From Acidobacteriota bacterium (GTDB taxonomy: Bacteria > Acidobacteriota > Terriglobia > Terriglobales > Acidobacteriaceae): a stretch of 64,000 nt of DNA. Below, one piece after another: positions 53,304 to 63,394 of this stretch (the stretch's first letter is position 1; the number at the start of each line of letters is the position of its first letter). The notes under the pieces were generated by a model, which did no database searches, was not told where the DNA came from, and saw only the letters and a program-made list of their open reading frames with translations. Both the position numbers and the translations under genes were made by a program. The stretch covers positions 1 through 64,000 of the forward strand of contig QIBA01000037.1 of the NCBI GenBank assembly GCA_003225175.1, read 5' to 3'.

Positions 53304-56300
53304 TCAGTCAACGACCTGAACGCTGCCGCGGCCGCAGAGTTCTTCTGCGCGTGCGATAAAAAGCCGATCAGCCTGAACATTATAGCCGTCAGCTTCCATC
53401 ACTACCATGAAATCACCGGGACGTTCCAAGTTGAACAGCACCTTGGCTTCGCCGCGACGGTCACGAAAGAGCTTGTGCAGAGCATCGACTGTTTCAGGCT
53501 GCGCGATATCGAGCGGCAAGCGGATGCGCACTGAGCGCGGGAGCTTTGGCTTAATTTCGTCAAGCGATGAAATCGTGGAAATCGCCAGTTTCGGGTTTGC
53601 TCCTTCTTCAACACGCACGGCCCCACGCACGAAGACTGGAACTTCCATTTTCAGTTTGTCGGCGAGGCGTTTGTAAGCCTCCGGAAATACGATCACCTGG
53701 ACCGAACCTGCCATGTCTTCGAGCGCAGCCTGCGCGTACAGATCCCCTTTTCGCGACTTGATCACACGAACTCCCGAAATGATTCCAGCCGTCGGAATTT
53801 CGTCTTTACCGGTTCCCTGTTTCATCGCGCAGATGGCTGCGGTATCCAAATACCCGCTGAAGTCCTGCAGCTTGTCACGGTACTTCTCCATCGGGTGACC
53901 TGTGATGAAGAATCCAAGGATTTCTTTTTCGGCGGCAAGGCGCTGATGCTCGTCCCATTCTGGGACCTCGGGCAGACGGTCGTTTTGCTGCGGCATGTCG
54001 GAGGCAAAGACGCCAAACAATCCGTGCTGACCGAATTCTGCATCGCGCTGCGTCTTCTGTCCGCGTTCGATGGCGCGATCGAGTCCAGCCATGAGTTGCG
54101 CGCGAGTTCCGAGCGAATCCATGGCGCCGCTCTTGATCAATGATTCGAGAACGCGTTTGTTCAAAAGTCGCAGATCGACTTTTTCGCAGAACTCGAAGAG
54201 CGAAGAGAATTTCTCGACCTCCGCCCGTGCCTGAATGATGGAGTCAATAGCATTGCGGCCCACGTTTTTTACCGCAGAGAGCCCAAAACGGATCGCTTCA
54301 CCGTGCGGCGCGAAGTCGGCATCGCTGAAATTGATGTCCGGTGGCTCGACCGGAATTCCCATTTCGCGACATTCGTTGATGTACTTCACGACTTCGTCGG
54401 TGCTGCCCGCCTGAGAGGTCAGCAACGCGGCCATGAACTCCATGGGGTAGTGCGTCTTGAGATAAGCGGTCTGGAATGCGAGAAGCGCATACGCAGCGGA
54501 GTGCGACTTGTTGAAGCCGTATCCGGCAAACTGCTCCATCAGGTCGAAGATTTTTACGATCTTCTTCTCCGGGAAGCCTCGCTCGACCGCGCCTTTTACG
54601 AAACGGTTGCGCTGCTTGGCCATTTCCTCCGGATTCTTCTTGCCCATGGCGCGGCGCAGAAGATCAGCTTCGCCGAGTGAGTATCCAGCCAGCCGATTGG
54701 CGATCTGCATCACCTGCTCTTGATACACGATGACGCCGAGCGTCTCCTTCAGGATCTCTTCCAACTCCGGTAGCTCGTATTCGACCTTGCGGCGTCCGTG
54801 CTTGCGCTCGATGAAATCGTCGATCATGCCTCCCTGAATTGGTCCGGGACGGTATAGCGCGTTCAGGGCCGTGAGGTCTTCTATAACCGTGGGCTGATAG
54901 CGGCGAAGCACGTCGCGCATGCCCTGCGATTCAAACTGGAAGACGCCAGACGTAAGTCCTGTATGGAAGACTTTTTCGTAAGTCTCGCGGTCGGTGAGAG
55001 GCAGCGCCAGCAAATCGAGCTTCACGCCACGCGTTTGCTCGATCAGCCGCAACGCGTCTTCAAGAATCGTTAGCGTCGTAAGCCCAAGAAAGTCCATCTT
55101 GAGCAAACCGATCTTCTCGACCGCCTTCATATCAAAGGCGGTGACGATTTCATCGTTTTTGGTCTTATGTAGCGGAACCAAATCGGTGAGTGGCTGCGGC
55201 GAAATCACAACTCCTGCAGCATGAACTCCGGAGTTCCGCACCAAGCCTTCGAGCCTGCAGGCAATGTCGATCAGTTCGCGGACCTGTACCTCATTCTCAT
55301 ACGCCTGCTGCAGCGGGGGAGAATCGGCCAGTGCCTGATCAATCGTGATATTCAGAGTATTCGGCACCATTTTGGCGATGCGATCTACATCGCCGTAAGG
55401 AATATCCATCGCGCGGCCAACATCTTTGATTGCGGCTTTCGCAGCCATGGTTCCGAAGGTGATAATCTGCGCGACTTGCTCGCGTCCGTATTTACGCGTC
55501 ACGTAGTCGATGACTTCGCCCCGCCGATTCATGCAGAAGTCAATGTCGATATCCGGCATCGAGACGCGTTCCGGATTCAGGAATCGCTCGAAGAGCAGTT
55601 CGTTCTGCAAAGGATCAATGTCCGTGATCCCCATAGCAAAAGACACTAGTGAGCCCGCAGCAGATCCGCGTCCCGGCCCCACCGGGATGTGGTTTTCCTT
55701 TGCGTAACGAATGAAGTCCCAGACGATCAGAAAGTATCCCGAGAACTTCATCTGCTTGATGCAGTCGATCTCGCGTGAAAGCCGCTGCTCGTAGTCCCCG
55801 ATTGACTTTCTAAGCTCACCCTTCGCCTGCAGAGCGCGAATCATCTCCAGGCGCTTCGCAAATCCCTCGCGGCAGACGTGCTCAAAGTAGCTGTCGAGAT
55901 CTTCTCCCGCGGGAATATCGAATTTGGGAAATGGATTCTTAACCTTGTCGATCTTCGCATTGCAGCGCTCCGCGATAGCCATCGTGCGCTTCAGCGCATC
56001 CGGAATCTCGCCGAAGAGGCGCTGCATCTCGTCAGCCGACTTTACATAGAACTGATCGCTCTCGAACTTGAAGCGCTTCTCGTCGTGAATCGAGGAAGCG
56101 GTCTGGACGCACAGCAGAACTTCATGTGCGTAGGAGTCCTCACCACAGATGTAGTGGCTGTCATTCGTGGCGACTAAGGGGATATCCAAGTCCTTCTCGA
56201 GCCGCAGGAGATCAGGACGAATATGTCTCTCGAGTGCAAGGCCCTGGTCCTGAATCTCGAGAAAGAAATTTCCCCGTCCGAAGATGTCGTTGTATGTCCC

Positions 56301-56774
56301 TGCTGTTTGCCGAGCGGCCTCGTACTTCCCTGCCATGAGGTTCTCGCAGAATTCTCCGGCCAGGCAGCCCGACAGTCCGATCAGTCCCCTTGCATGATCA
56401 GCCAAAAATTTCTTGCTGACGCGCGGCTTGTAATACATGCCATGCAGCGATGCCTCGGAGGTGATCTTTACCAGATTGCGATACCCCTCATCCGTCTCGG
56501 CCAGAACTAGCAGATGGTTGTACTCATCGCCTTCAGGCGCCGCGCGATGATCGTCCTTCTTACAGACGTAAAGCTCGCAGCCGATGATCGGCTTCACCCC
56601 AGCTTTGGTGGCGGCGTCATAAAAGGCAACTGCACCGAAAATGTTGCCATGATCGGTCATGGCGACCGATTTTTGGCCAATTTCGGCTACGCGTTTGACC
56701 AGTTTTTCGACGTCGCAAGCCCCGTCGAGCAGAGAGTAGTCGGTATGCAGATGAAGGTGGGTAAACTCGGACAT
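53304..56774 (-). CDS. dnaE: DNA polymerase III subunit alpha
   Basis: 1156 residues. Order: PHP domain (HLHTDYSLLDGACDVEKLV, MTDHGNIFG), palm with catalytic Asp residues in MPDIDIDFCMNRRGEVIDYV, GPGRGSAAGSLVSFAMGITDIDPL, fingers (QVAQIITFGTMAAKAAIKDVGR, YNKSHSAAYAL-type GFNKSHSAAYALLAF), helix-hairpin-helix and OB domain (VAGIISG-type AGIISGVRVIKSRKGDLYAQAALED). It is the replicative polymerase of the DnaE1 type. It is the first gene of the dnaE-accA-GHMP kinase set. Confidence 0.98.
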   Translation of the reverse strand: MSEFTHLHLHTDYSLLDGACDVEKLVKRVAEIGQKSVAMTDHGNIFGAVAFYDAATKAGVKPIIGCELYVCKKDDHRAAPEGDEYNHLLVLAETDEGYRNLVKITSEASLHGMYYKPRVSKKFLADHARGLIGLSGCLAGEFCENLMAGKYEAARQTAGTYNDIFGRGNFFLEIQDQGLALERHIRPDLLRLEKDLDIPLVATNDSHYICGEDSYAHEVLLCVQTASSIHDEKRFKFESDQFYVKSADEMQRLFGEIPDALKRTMAIAERCNAKIDKVKNPFPKFDIPAGEDLDSYFEHVCREGFAKRLEMIRALQAKGELRKSIGDYEQRLSREIDCIKQMKFSGYFLIVWDFIRYAKENHIPVGPGRGSAAGSLVSFAMGITDIDPLQNELLFERFLNPERVSMPDIDIDFCMNRRGEVIDYVTRKYGREQVAQIITFGTMAAKAAIKDVGRAMDIPYGDVDRIAKMVPNTLNITIDQALADSPPLQQAYENEVQVRELIDIACRLEGLVRNSGVHAAGVVISPQPLTDLVPLHKTKNDEIVTAFDMKAVEKIGLLKMDFLGLTTLTILEDALRLIEQTRGVKLDLLALPLTDRETYEKVFHTGLTSGVFQFESQGMRDVLRRYQPTVIEDLTALNALYRPGPIQGGMIDDFIERKHGRRKVEYELPELEEILKETLGVIVYQEQVMQIANRLAGYSLGEADLLRRAMGKKNPEEMAKQRNRFVKGAVERGFPEKKIVKIFDLMEQFAGYGFNKSHSAAYALLAFQTAYLKTHYPMEFMAALLTSQAGSTDEVVKYINECREMGIPVEPPDINFSDADFAPHGEAIRFGLSAVKNVGRNAIDSIIQARAEVEKFSSLFEFCEKVDLRLLNKRVLESLIKSGAMDSLGTRAQLMAGLDRAIERGQKTQRDAEFGQHGLFGVFASDMPQQNDRLPEVPEWDEHQRLAAEKEILGFFITGHPMEKYRDKLQDFSGYLDTAAICAMKQGTGKDEIPTAGIISGVRVIKSRKGDLYAQAALEDMAGSVQVIVFPEAYKRLADKLKMEVPVFVRGAVRVEEGANPKLAISTISSLDEIKPKLPRSVRIRLPLDIAQPETVDALHKLFRDRRGEAKVLFNLERPGDFMVVMEADGYNVQADRLFIARAEELCGRGSVQVVD

Positions 56775-57349
56775 CGTTTGGAGGGCTCGTCATCTCGATT
56801 CTAATCGGATAGCAATTCGCCGGAGGCTGAGGAATTCTTGGTCAATTCGTGGAAAAGAAGTCCCATGCTTCCTCTGTCTAATGGCTTTCTGCTCTTCTCC
56901 CCAACCTGCTTGAGCTGTAGTAGCGCCAGTATCGAGAGGTTTCAGCTACCCTACCCCTTCCCTCCTTCTTCTGCGAGCCAAATTGATTTGAAAGGAGTTA
57001 CTCTTAAATTCCAGCGCTTTTCCCGATTTTGACCACACTATGTTCTGATTCCGAAGTTGAAATCACAAAATCTAGTGATTTACGTCTTCAGGTCTTGTCA
57101 TTGTTTGCCCGTTTCGACGCCCATAAGCGTGGATTTTTACAGCCACGAAGATTGATCTTCAGTAGGCGGCATTGTTCTCTATTTGTTCGCCTATGACAAC
57201 TGAGATGGAACCATACTCTCTCCGGTGAAGTCAAGGATTGACTGAATGGCTGGAATTGAAGAAAGGGCCGGCGGAACGGGAAATCTAAACAACAAAAAAG
57301 AGAAGAGGCACGATTCAACGATTCGCGTGCCTCTTTTTGGAATGAAACT
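56775..57349. other. Intergenic region upstream of dnaE
   Basis: About 575 bases with no supported gene and no tRNA. The part next to 56775 must hold the dnaE promoter. The right end holds the terminator of the gene at 57350. Confidence 0.5.
57297..57338 (-). terminator. Terminator of the secreted HEITE-motif gene
   Basis: GAGGCACG (57305-57312) and CGTGCCTC (57326-57333) form an 8-bp stem. On the minus strand it is followed by TTCTCTTTTTTGTT, on the plus strand by TTTTT, so it could act in both directions. Confidence 0.85.
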
Positions 57350-58708
57350 CTACTTCGGACAGGGGATCGCCGAATGCGGCAGAGTGCTCTCATCTGGGAA
57401 GCTAAATGCACCATCGATCGCATTAGAGGTTGGTCCCATTTCAAACCATTGCAATAACGGGATCACTTGAGGATGGTAGATGAACGGCTGACCTTTCTCT
57501 TTGATGGTGATTGGGATCGACGCAACCGGCAAGGTTTCGATCGGATCGCCCTCTTCCAGGTTTGCCTGACACGTCTTGGAAGTGGCAGGAACACCGGCGA
57601 ATTGCCAGGAGGCGGTTGCATTGTCGACAAATGGATCTGCAAAGGCTTCGGTTATCTCGTGCGATAGAGCGGTGACGTCCTGGAAGCCTCCACCGAACAG
57701 TCCGGGAGAAATCCAGCTCGCGTATTCTCCGACGAAGCGAGGCTGGGGAACTGCACTCAAGTCGCGGAAATAGGTATGGAAACCGAGGACGCAGCAACTT
57801 CCTGGAGTTAGGGGCTTATTTGCATTAAACGAGTACAGGAAGGTGTTGGGCAACATCAGCGTGCTCAGGGCATCAGTGGTGAAGGTTCCGTTGTTGATTT
57901 CATTGATGAACCCGCTGCTGAACAAAGAGTTGAACAGCAGATCCAGCATCAGGACGAACCTGCTGCCATCAGGGGCAGTTCCGCTCGCATAGCCGAGTGC
58001 CTGAACGACATTGCCATTCGCGAGACGGACGTTCACAAATTTAGGAATCGTAAAGGTTACTCGGTCTACGATGTTGGGAACCAGCGTCGTGTTCCAATTC
58101 GGAGCCATTCGGTTGTAGAACTGAGCTCGATGTATAGCGTCGGCATACTGAATCTGATTTCCCGAGCGGTAGTTTATGAAGTTGAAGTTTGGCGACTGGA
58201 GCGTGAGGCTCTCGAAGGGAGCGAACGGTACAGTCGCGAAAAGGGCGCCGTCGGGATTGAGTAAATTTAAAGAGACGGTTGCGATCGGTGCCGGAATGTG
58301 GGTTGTCCCGCCCACGAGAGGGTGATTCCCCATCATCGTGAATCGAAACAACCTGCCAAGACTTGGTCCTGCCTGGGTAATAAAGGCGCCATCAAAAGTA
58401 ACCAGGCCATCCATTCCATCAATTGTGGAAGTGTTGCTTCGAACAGCTCTGGCGCTGCTGCCCGGGCCGGGACCCTGCCCACCAGCGGCGTTGTTTTCGA
58501 CGAGTCCTGTAGTTGCGTCGAAGACTACATCCGACGTAATGGTCACCTGTGAAACTTGATTAATGTCAATTGGGCCCACGTCACCATAGCCAGCTGTGCC
58601 ACTTGCCAAGGCCGCTGCGGCTACGGGGTCGTTGGTTTGCGCGACACCAGCCATAGTCAAAGCTAGTACGGACAAAGACGAAGTGAGAAAACGTACAGAA
58701 AGTTTCAT
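57350..58708 (-). CDS. Secreted protein with HEITE motif (EXORDIUM/zincin-like)
   Basis: 452 residues. Signal peptide MKLSVRFLTSSLSVLALTMAGVAQ. A beta-rich N-terminal half, then LGFHTYF near 305 and the motif ALSHEITEAFADPFVDN (around 352-368). A SHExxEaxxDP motif occurs in EXORDIUM-type and some zincin-like secreted proteins, where His/Glu bind a metal; catalytic activity is doubtful. The rest includes a pair of Cys-Cys (GSCCVLGF). It is followed at once by a strong terminator and stands alone. Function unknown. Confidence 0.85.
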   Translation of the reverse strand: MKLSVRFLTSSLSVLALTMAGVAQTNDPVAAAALASGTAGYGDVGPIDINQVSQVTITSDVVFDATTGLVENNAAGGQGPGPGSSARAVRSNTSTIDGMDGLVTFDGAFITQAGPSLGRLFRFTMMGNHPLVGGTTHIPAPIATVSLNLLNPDGALFATVPFAPFESLTLQSPNFNFINYRSGNQIQYADAIHRAQFYNRMAPNWNTTLVPNIVDRVTFTIPKFVNVRLANGNVVQALGYASGTAPDGSRFVLMLDLLFNSLFSSGFINEINNGTFTTDALSTLMLPNTFLYSFNANKPLTPGSCCVLGFHTYFRDLSAVPQPRFVGEYASWISPGLFGGGFQDVTALSHEITEAFADPFVDNATASWQFAGVPATSKTCQANLEEGDPIETLPVASIPITIKEKGQPFIYHPQVIPLLQWFEMGPTSNAIDGAFSFPDESTLPHSAIPCPK

Positions 58709-59005
58709 CCATTAGCTCCAAAGCTCAGATTCAGAGCTGAATCTGGCCGAAGCAAGATACGCTACTCTGCCTGGAGTGTAAACAACGCCGTTACTGGAAT
58801 TCGACTTTTATCCCAGTTTTCTGCGTTTCGTGTCTTGGCGGGTGTGATCTGCTCTTGGACCGCGCGAGAGACTGCGCGCCATCAAGGTGATCATCAGGAG
58901 AGGTTCTGCGTTCAATAGCGAGTTAAGGAGTGGTTTTTCCGATCGCTCGGCCTCGCGCCCAGCGCTCCGAGCAATTGAATCCGCAGATGAACTATGAGGA
59001 ACGTG

Positions 59006-60658
59006 CTATTTCCGTTTCTTACCCGGCGGTTTCTTGGCAGCGGACTTCGCCTTTGGTCTTGCTTTGGCGGGCGCTTTGACTGTCTTCTTTGCGGGCGGCT
59101 TCTTTGCTTCGAGCTTAATGTGGCCTTTGGTGGGTTTCTCTGCGGGTTTCGCAAGTGCTTTGGGAGGCGCCGCTTTCTCCGCCGCAACCTGCGGAGCAAG
59201 TATCTTCGTAGGCGCAGCCTGTTGCTTCGGCGCCTTCGACTTAACAAGCGCTTGGCTTTCGGGTGCGCGAGCTGGTGACGGCTGAGCGGCCCGATCCGTG
59301 GGTGCTGACGCAGCAGCAGCCGCTGCAGCGGCCGCTTTCTTCTTACCTCGGCCACGGCGTGTAGGCGTCGGTGGTGCAACCGGAAGCGGCGGTGAGTGTG
59401 GCTCGAGGTACTTCACAATCTCGGCTTCGGTCTTGAGCTTGCCGTCCAGCATCATTAGAAACATTTCCTCGAGCAGCTTCTGGTATACAGGCAGCTCGGG
59501 AGTAATGCGCATCTCGGCCATCTTCTGCAATGGCATCTTCTGACGGTACTGCGGCCACTTGGTCAGGAACGCTTTGATTTTCTGCTCGACTGCCGACTGG
59601 CGGGTGGTCACATCAAGGAACAGAATCAATTCGGGACGCGTCGACATCAGCAACTTCCATGTAGCGGACGGCGCTGCATACTCCTTCGATAACAACTGCT
59701 TGGCCAGATCCTTAGCATCGTTTTCGATGTTGAGCCATTGCTCGACGAAGTGATGTCGTGGCAGAAGCTTTTGCATCGCGTGCACTTCTTTCTCGGAAAT
59801 CTTGCGCGTCAGGAAGTACATGCGTGCGGCCGCAGGATCAGATTGCACCCCAATATCAGTCAGCTGCTGGCGGGTTTTCTGCAATGCCGTGAGTCCGGCG
59901 ACATCGACCTTAGCCGTGGTCCAGGCTGGGAAAAGGATCTTCATCCAGCCTTCTTTCTCGAAGGCTCTCATCACTGCTAGCGGATCATCTTCATGCGCGA
60001 TCTGCTCGATCTCGTAGCCAATCGCGCGATTGGCGATGTTCTCGAGGTAATTGCCTTCTTTCGCCGCGTCGAAGCGGGCTTGCGTACGCTCTTCGAGAGT
60101 CCAGTGGAAACGCGTCATCAGGCGAAGCGCACGCAGCATGCGCGATGGCTCTTCCAGAAAGGCGTAGTTCTGCAAAATGCGCAGGTGCTTGGCTTCGAGA
60201 TCGGCGACTCCGTTGAACGGATCCATCAATAATCCCCGAGAACCGGGATTGAGCGAGAGCGCCATCGCATTCACCGTGAAGTCGCGACGGCGGAGATCCT
60301 CATTGATTGTGTCGAAGGTTACTTCCGGCTTGCCCGGTTTGGGATAGCTCTCGGAGCGAGCACTTGCTATCTCTGTCCGAACATGGTTTGGGAAAAGGAC
60401 GTAGAGGATGCGAAGCTCCTCATCCTCGCCTTGGATGATCGCGCCGACTTTCTCGAAATCCTTGCGGAGCTTGTGGACATTTCCCTGGATGGTGAAGTCT
60501 AGATCTCGGATGGCGAATCCGCTGATAATGTCACGCACGGCGCCGCCCGTGAGATAGACGTTCATCTCGTGCGAGCGGGCGATTTCCTGCACTTGTCCAA
60601 CGACTTGGAGCTGCGCCGGAGATAACCGGCTCTCCATCATGTATATGTAATCAGCCAT
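59006..60658 (-). CDS. tRNA nucleotidyltransferase / poly(A) polymerase family with histone-like tail
   Basis: 550 residues. Class II nucleotidyltransferase head: LTGGAVRDIISGFAIRDLDFTIQG (metal-binding D-x-D), RRRDFTVNAMAL, and PSRMLRALRLMTRFHW (PcnB/CCA neck motif). Residues ~240-430 are helical. From about 430 the protein is low-complexity: Arg-rich RRGRGKKKAAAAAAAAAS, Pro/Ala stretches and a Lys/Ala/Pro tail (KKPPAKKTVKAPAKARPKAKSAAKKPPGKKRK without break) like histone H1. Whether it adds CCA or poly(A) cannot be told by eye. The tail probably binds nucleic acid. No HD domain is seen. Confidence 0.92.
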   Translation of the reverse strand: MADYIYMMESRLSPAQLQVVGQVQEIARSHEMNVYLTGGAVRDIISGFAIRDLDFTIQGNVHKLRKDFEKVGAIIQGEDEELRILYVLFPNHVRTEIASARSESYPKPGKPEVTFDTINEDLRRRDFTVNAMALSLNPGSRGLLMDPFNGVADLEAKHLRILQNYAFLEEPSRMLRALRLMTRFHWTLEERTQARFDAAKEGNYLENIANRAIGYEIEQIAHEDDPLAVMRAFEKEGWMKILFPAWTTAKVDVAGLTALQKTRQQLTDIGVQSDPAAARMYFLTRKISEKEVHAMQKLLPRHHFVEQWLNIENDAKDLAKQLLSKEYAAPSATWKLLMSTRPELILFLDVTTRQSAVEQKIKAFLTKWPQYRQKMPLQKMAEMRITPELPVYQKLLEEMFLMMLDGKLKTEAEIVKYLEPHSPPLPVAPPTPTRRGRGKKKAAAAAAAAASAPTDRAAQPSPARAPESQALVKSKAPKQQAAPTKILAPQVAAEKAAPPKALAKPAEKPTKGHIKLEAKKPPAKKTVKAPAKARPKAKSAAKKPPGKKRK

Positions 60659-60935
60659 TCGGGTGTTCTAGCTTGTCCTTGGACGGCAGGATGTGCACAG
60701 CGAGCCAAGAGCCCAGACAATCAACCCGGGAGGGACATGCGTGGGCTGGCCGGCCCGGATACCGGAAGCCAATAACTATCTCCAATACAGGTACTTAGCC
60801 TGAAGCAGGCCTTGAAAGGTCACGGCAAACCTAGAACAATATCACAGCAGTTGACAAGTTGGCTACTGCTGAAGCCGTAACTCCAAACCAGAGTGGTAAA
60901 CATGCGAGAATCGCGGTTCCAGAGCTGACGTTCTC

Positions 60936-61427
60936 ATGCCATCGACGCACAAAAAAGTCATCGTCCGCAAGATGGATCGCGATAGCCTGACCGGCTACGT
61001 GGCCCCAAAGTTCCTCGCCGACGGCAAGCTGGAGCTGCTCACGCAGTCGGGCAAGGTGATCTTCATCGACCTACGCGAGGTGAAAGGCGTGTACTTCGTT
61101 CGCGATTTTGGCGATGCGGAGTCGCTAGGCCGCAAGACGTTCACAAGTCGTCCACGCAGCGAGGGGCTCTGGGTACGCATTGAGTTCGCTGATAATGATG
61201 TCTTGGAAGGCTTGATGCCCAATGACCTCACCCTGCTCGAAGGAGACGGCTACTTCATCATTCCGCCTGACACGCGATCCAATACTCAAAGAATCTTCGT
61301 GCCACGTTCGGCGCTGACTTCACTCACTGTTCTTGCCGTCATTGGCGGAGGCGTGCGGCGAAGAAAAGAGGAGAGAGATACCGGCCAAGTACCGATGTTC
61401 GACGAGGAAGCTGCTGGCTCGCAGTAG
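60936..61427 (+). CDS. Conserved hypothetical, beta-rich protein
   Basis: 163 residues. The first half (KVIVRKMDRDSLTGYVAP..., KLELLTQSGKVIFIDLREVKGVYFVRDF) and second half (LWVRIEFADNDVLEGLMPNDLTLLEGDGYFIIPPD) look like a beta-barrel duplication, similar to small acidobacterial proteins without assigned function. A charged C-terminal tail RRRKEERD follows. It is 33 bases before lpxD and may be co-transcribed. Confidence 0.8.
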   Translation: MPSTHKKVIVRKMDRDSLTGYVAPKFLADGKLELLTQSGKVIFIDLREVKGVYFVRDFGDAESLGRKTFTSRPRSEGLWVRIEFADNDVLEGLMPNDLTLLEGDGYFIIPPDTRSNTQRIFVPRSALTSLTVLAVIGGGVRRRKEERDTGQVPMFDEEAAGSQ

Positions 61428-61460
61428 CTACTAACCAGTACTCCTACTAAAATTACGCGC

Positions 61461-62492
61461 ATGAAACTGCATGAGCTTGCGCAGCGTCTTGGGGGGAAGC
61501 TTGAGAACGCCACCGACAACACTGTTGTAACTGGCGTCACTGGAATCGAAGAGGCTGTCCCGGGAGAGATCACGTTTGTCTCGAATCCCAAATATGCAGG
61601 CATGGCGCGCTCCACGCGAGCGTCACTGATCATTGTCGGAAACGACTTCCCTGACCTGCCTCGTCCTTTGCTCCGCCATGAGAATCCTTATTTAGCGTTC
61701 GCGCGAGCCATCGAGTTGTTTCATCCCCAGCACGAGCATGTTCCGGGAATACACAAGACTGCCGTAATTCATCCATCCGCCCAAATTGGCAAGGATGCCT
61801 CAATAGCTGCCTATGTTGTTGTGGAGCATGATGTGCAAATCGGGAACCACTGCACCTTGCTTCCCCACGTCGTCATTTACCCGGGCGCCCGGATTGGCAA
61901 CAATTTCTTCGCTCATGCCCACGCTGTCGTTCGCGAGAACTGCATCCTGGGAGAAAACGTAATTCTTCAAAACGGCGCAGTGATCGGCTCCGATGGATTT
62001 GGCTTCGCGAAAGATGACAAGGGAGAGTGGCACAAAATCATGCAGTCCGGACCAGCTGTGATTGAAGATGAAGTAGAAGTGCAGGCGAATGCCTGCATTG
62101 ATCGCGCGAGCGTCGGCGAAACCCGTATTGGACGCGGATCGAAAGTCGACAATCTGGTCCAAGTTGGTCACGGATCAAAGGTCGGGAAGCGAACCCTGCT
62201 TTGCGCGCAAGTCGGACTGGCAGGATCCACCCAAGTTGGTAATGATGTGATTCTCGCCGGACAAGTCGGTGTCGCCGGTCATTGTTCGATCGGCGACAAA
62301 GTAATCGCCACGGCTCAGACGGGTATTCCAAATGACGTGGAATCGGGAAAGATCATGAGCGGATATCCTGCAATCGACAATCGCCAATGGCTGCGGGCTG
62401 TCGCGGTCTTTAGTCGCTTGCCGGAACTGGCGAGAAGTGTTCGTCTATCAGGCAGAAAGAGCCCTGCTCGTGAAGGGACCCCCATCGAATAG
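61461..62492 (+). CDS. lpxD: UDP-3-O-acylglucosamine N-acyltransferase
   Basis: 343 residues. N-terminal uridine-binding domain (MKLHELAQRLGGKLE...GITGVTGIEEAVPGEITFVSNPKY) and a left-handed beta-helix with hexapeptide repeats (IGKDASIAAYVVVEHDVQIGNHCTLLPHVVIYPGARIGNNFF). LVQVGHGSKVG includes the catalytic His region, and GQVGVAGHCSIGDKVIATAQTGI follows. It adds the N-linked acyl chain in lipid A synthesis, so the host makes a lipopolysaccharide outer membrane. Confidence 0.97.
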   Translation: MKLHELAQRLGGKLENATDNTVVTGVTGIEEAVPGEITFVSNPKYAGMARSTRASLIIVGNDFPDLPRPLLRHENPYLAFARAIELFHPQHEHVPGIHKTAVIHPSAQIGKDASIAAYVVVEHDVQIGNHCTLLPHVVIYPGARIGNNFFAHAHAVVRENCILGENVILQNGAVIGSDGFGFAKDDKGEWHKIMQSGPAVIEDEVEVQANACIDRASVGETRIGRGSKVDNLVQVGHGSKVGKRTLLCAQVGLAGSTQVGNDVILAGQVGVAGHCSIGDKVIATAQTGIPNDVESGKIMSGYPAIDNRQWLRAVAVFSRLPELARSVRLSGRKSPAREGTPIE

Positions 62493-62540
62493 ACTCCTAT
62501 CCCGGCGCTCGCATCCAACTCTGCTGAGGCAGGTAGCGGA

Positions 62541-63371
62541 ATGGATGGGCCGGGACAATCCCTCACGATCATGGACGAAAAAAAGCCAGTAGCCGAGCGA
62601 GCTCCGATCCGTGTGCTTCTCCTCGACGATCACGTCGATAATCTCATCCTGCGGTCGGCGATCTTGCGTAAACATGGCTACCAGGCGATCAAGGCCGCAA
62701 CCATCGAAGAGGCTGAGGCTCATCTGCACGAAGCCGATATAGCGGTACTCGACTACCATCTCGGCGCCGGTCAATTTGGGACTGAGGTCGCCAGTACTCT
62801 GCGCGAAAAACGGCCGCAAGTACCGATCATTATTCTTTCGGCGACGCTCGAGCGTAAGTTTGGCGGCGTCGAAGATATGCACCTGCTCAAAGGCTACAGC
62901 TCGGTCGACGATCTGCTCGCAGCGCTTCGTTCGTTTGAAGCAAAACGGCGAGGCAAGCCGGTGGTGGTCGATGCGCGCGACTTCTACTACTCACGCATCA
63001 ACATGGCGATGGGAGACGATGTCGTGCTGGAGATCATGGATCGTGAGGGCAATTGGCAGTACGTAAACGAGACTCTGGCCAAGTTGCTCGAGAAAAAGCG
63101 TTCATGGTTTTTGGGTAAGAACATGTTTCAGGAGTTCCCCGAACTTGGGGAGGACTGGCAGGAGATCATCCGCACCGTGGCTGATACGCGCGAAACTTAT
63201 ATTGACCGTACATTTCGCGGGCTGCCCTTGCCGAAGAAGAGTCCGCGCTATATCTGGAACGTGCTGGTCTTCTCGCTGAAACTGCACGACAATCGCAACG
63301 GCGCAGTGCTGAGTGCGCGTATTCTCGAACGCAAAGATCCGCTGAAAATGCCGGATCCAACTATCGCCTGA
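62541..63371 (+). CDS. Response regulator receiver domain fused to PAS domain
   Basis: 276 residues. Receiver domain at about 22-140: VLLLDDHVDN, phosphate-accepting Asp in AVLDYHLGAG, and VPIIILSA. A PAS domain follows (about 160-265): VVLEIMDREGNWQYVNETLAKLLEKKRSWFLGKNMFQEFPEL. No DNA-binding or kinase output domain is seen, so it is probably a sensory adaptor. Start at ATG 62541 or the internal ATG 62571; 48 bases after lpxD. Confidence 0.9.
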   Translation: MDGPGQSLTIMDEKKPVAERAPIRVLLLDDHVDNLILRSAILRKHGYQAIKAATIEEAEAHLHEADIAVLDYHLGAGQFGTEVASTLREKRPQVPIIILSATLERKFGGVEDMHLLKGYSSVDDLLAALRSFEAKRRGKPVVVDARDFYYSRINMAMGDDVVLEIMDREGNWQYVNETLAKLLEKKRSWFLGKNMFQEFPELGEDWQEIIRTVADTRETYIDRTFRGLPLPKKSPRYIWNVLVFSLKLHDNRNGAVLSARILERKDPLKMPDPTIA

Positions 63372-63394
63372 TCGAAGCTATTCGGAATGAACAT

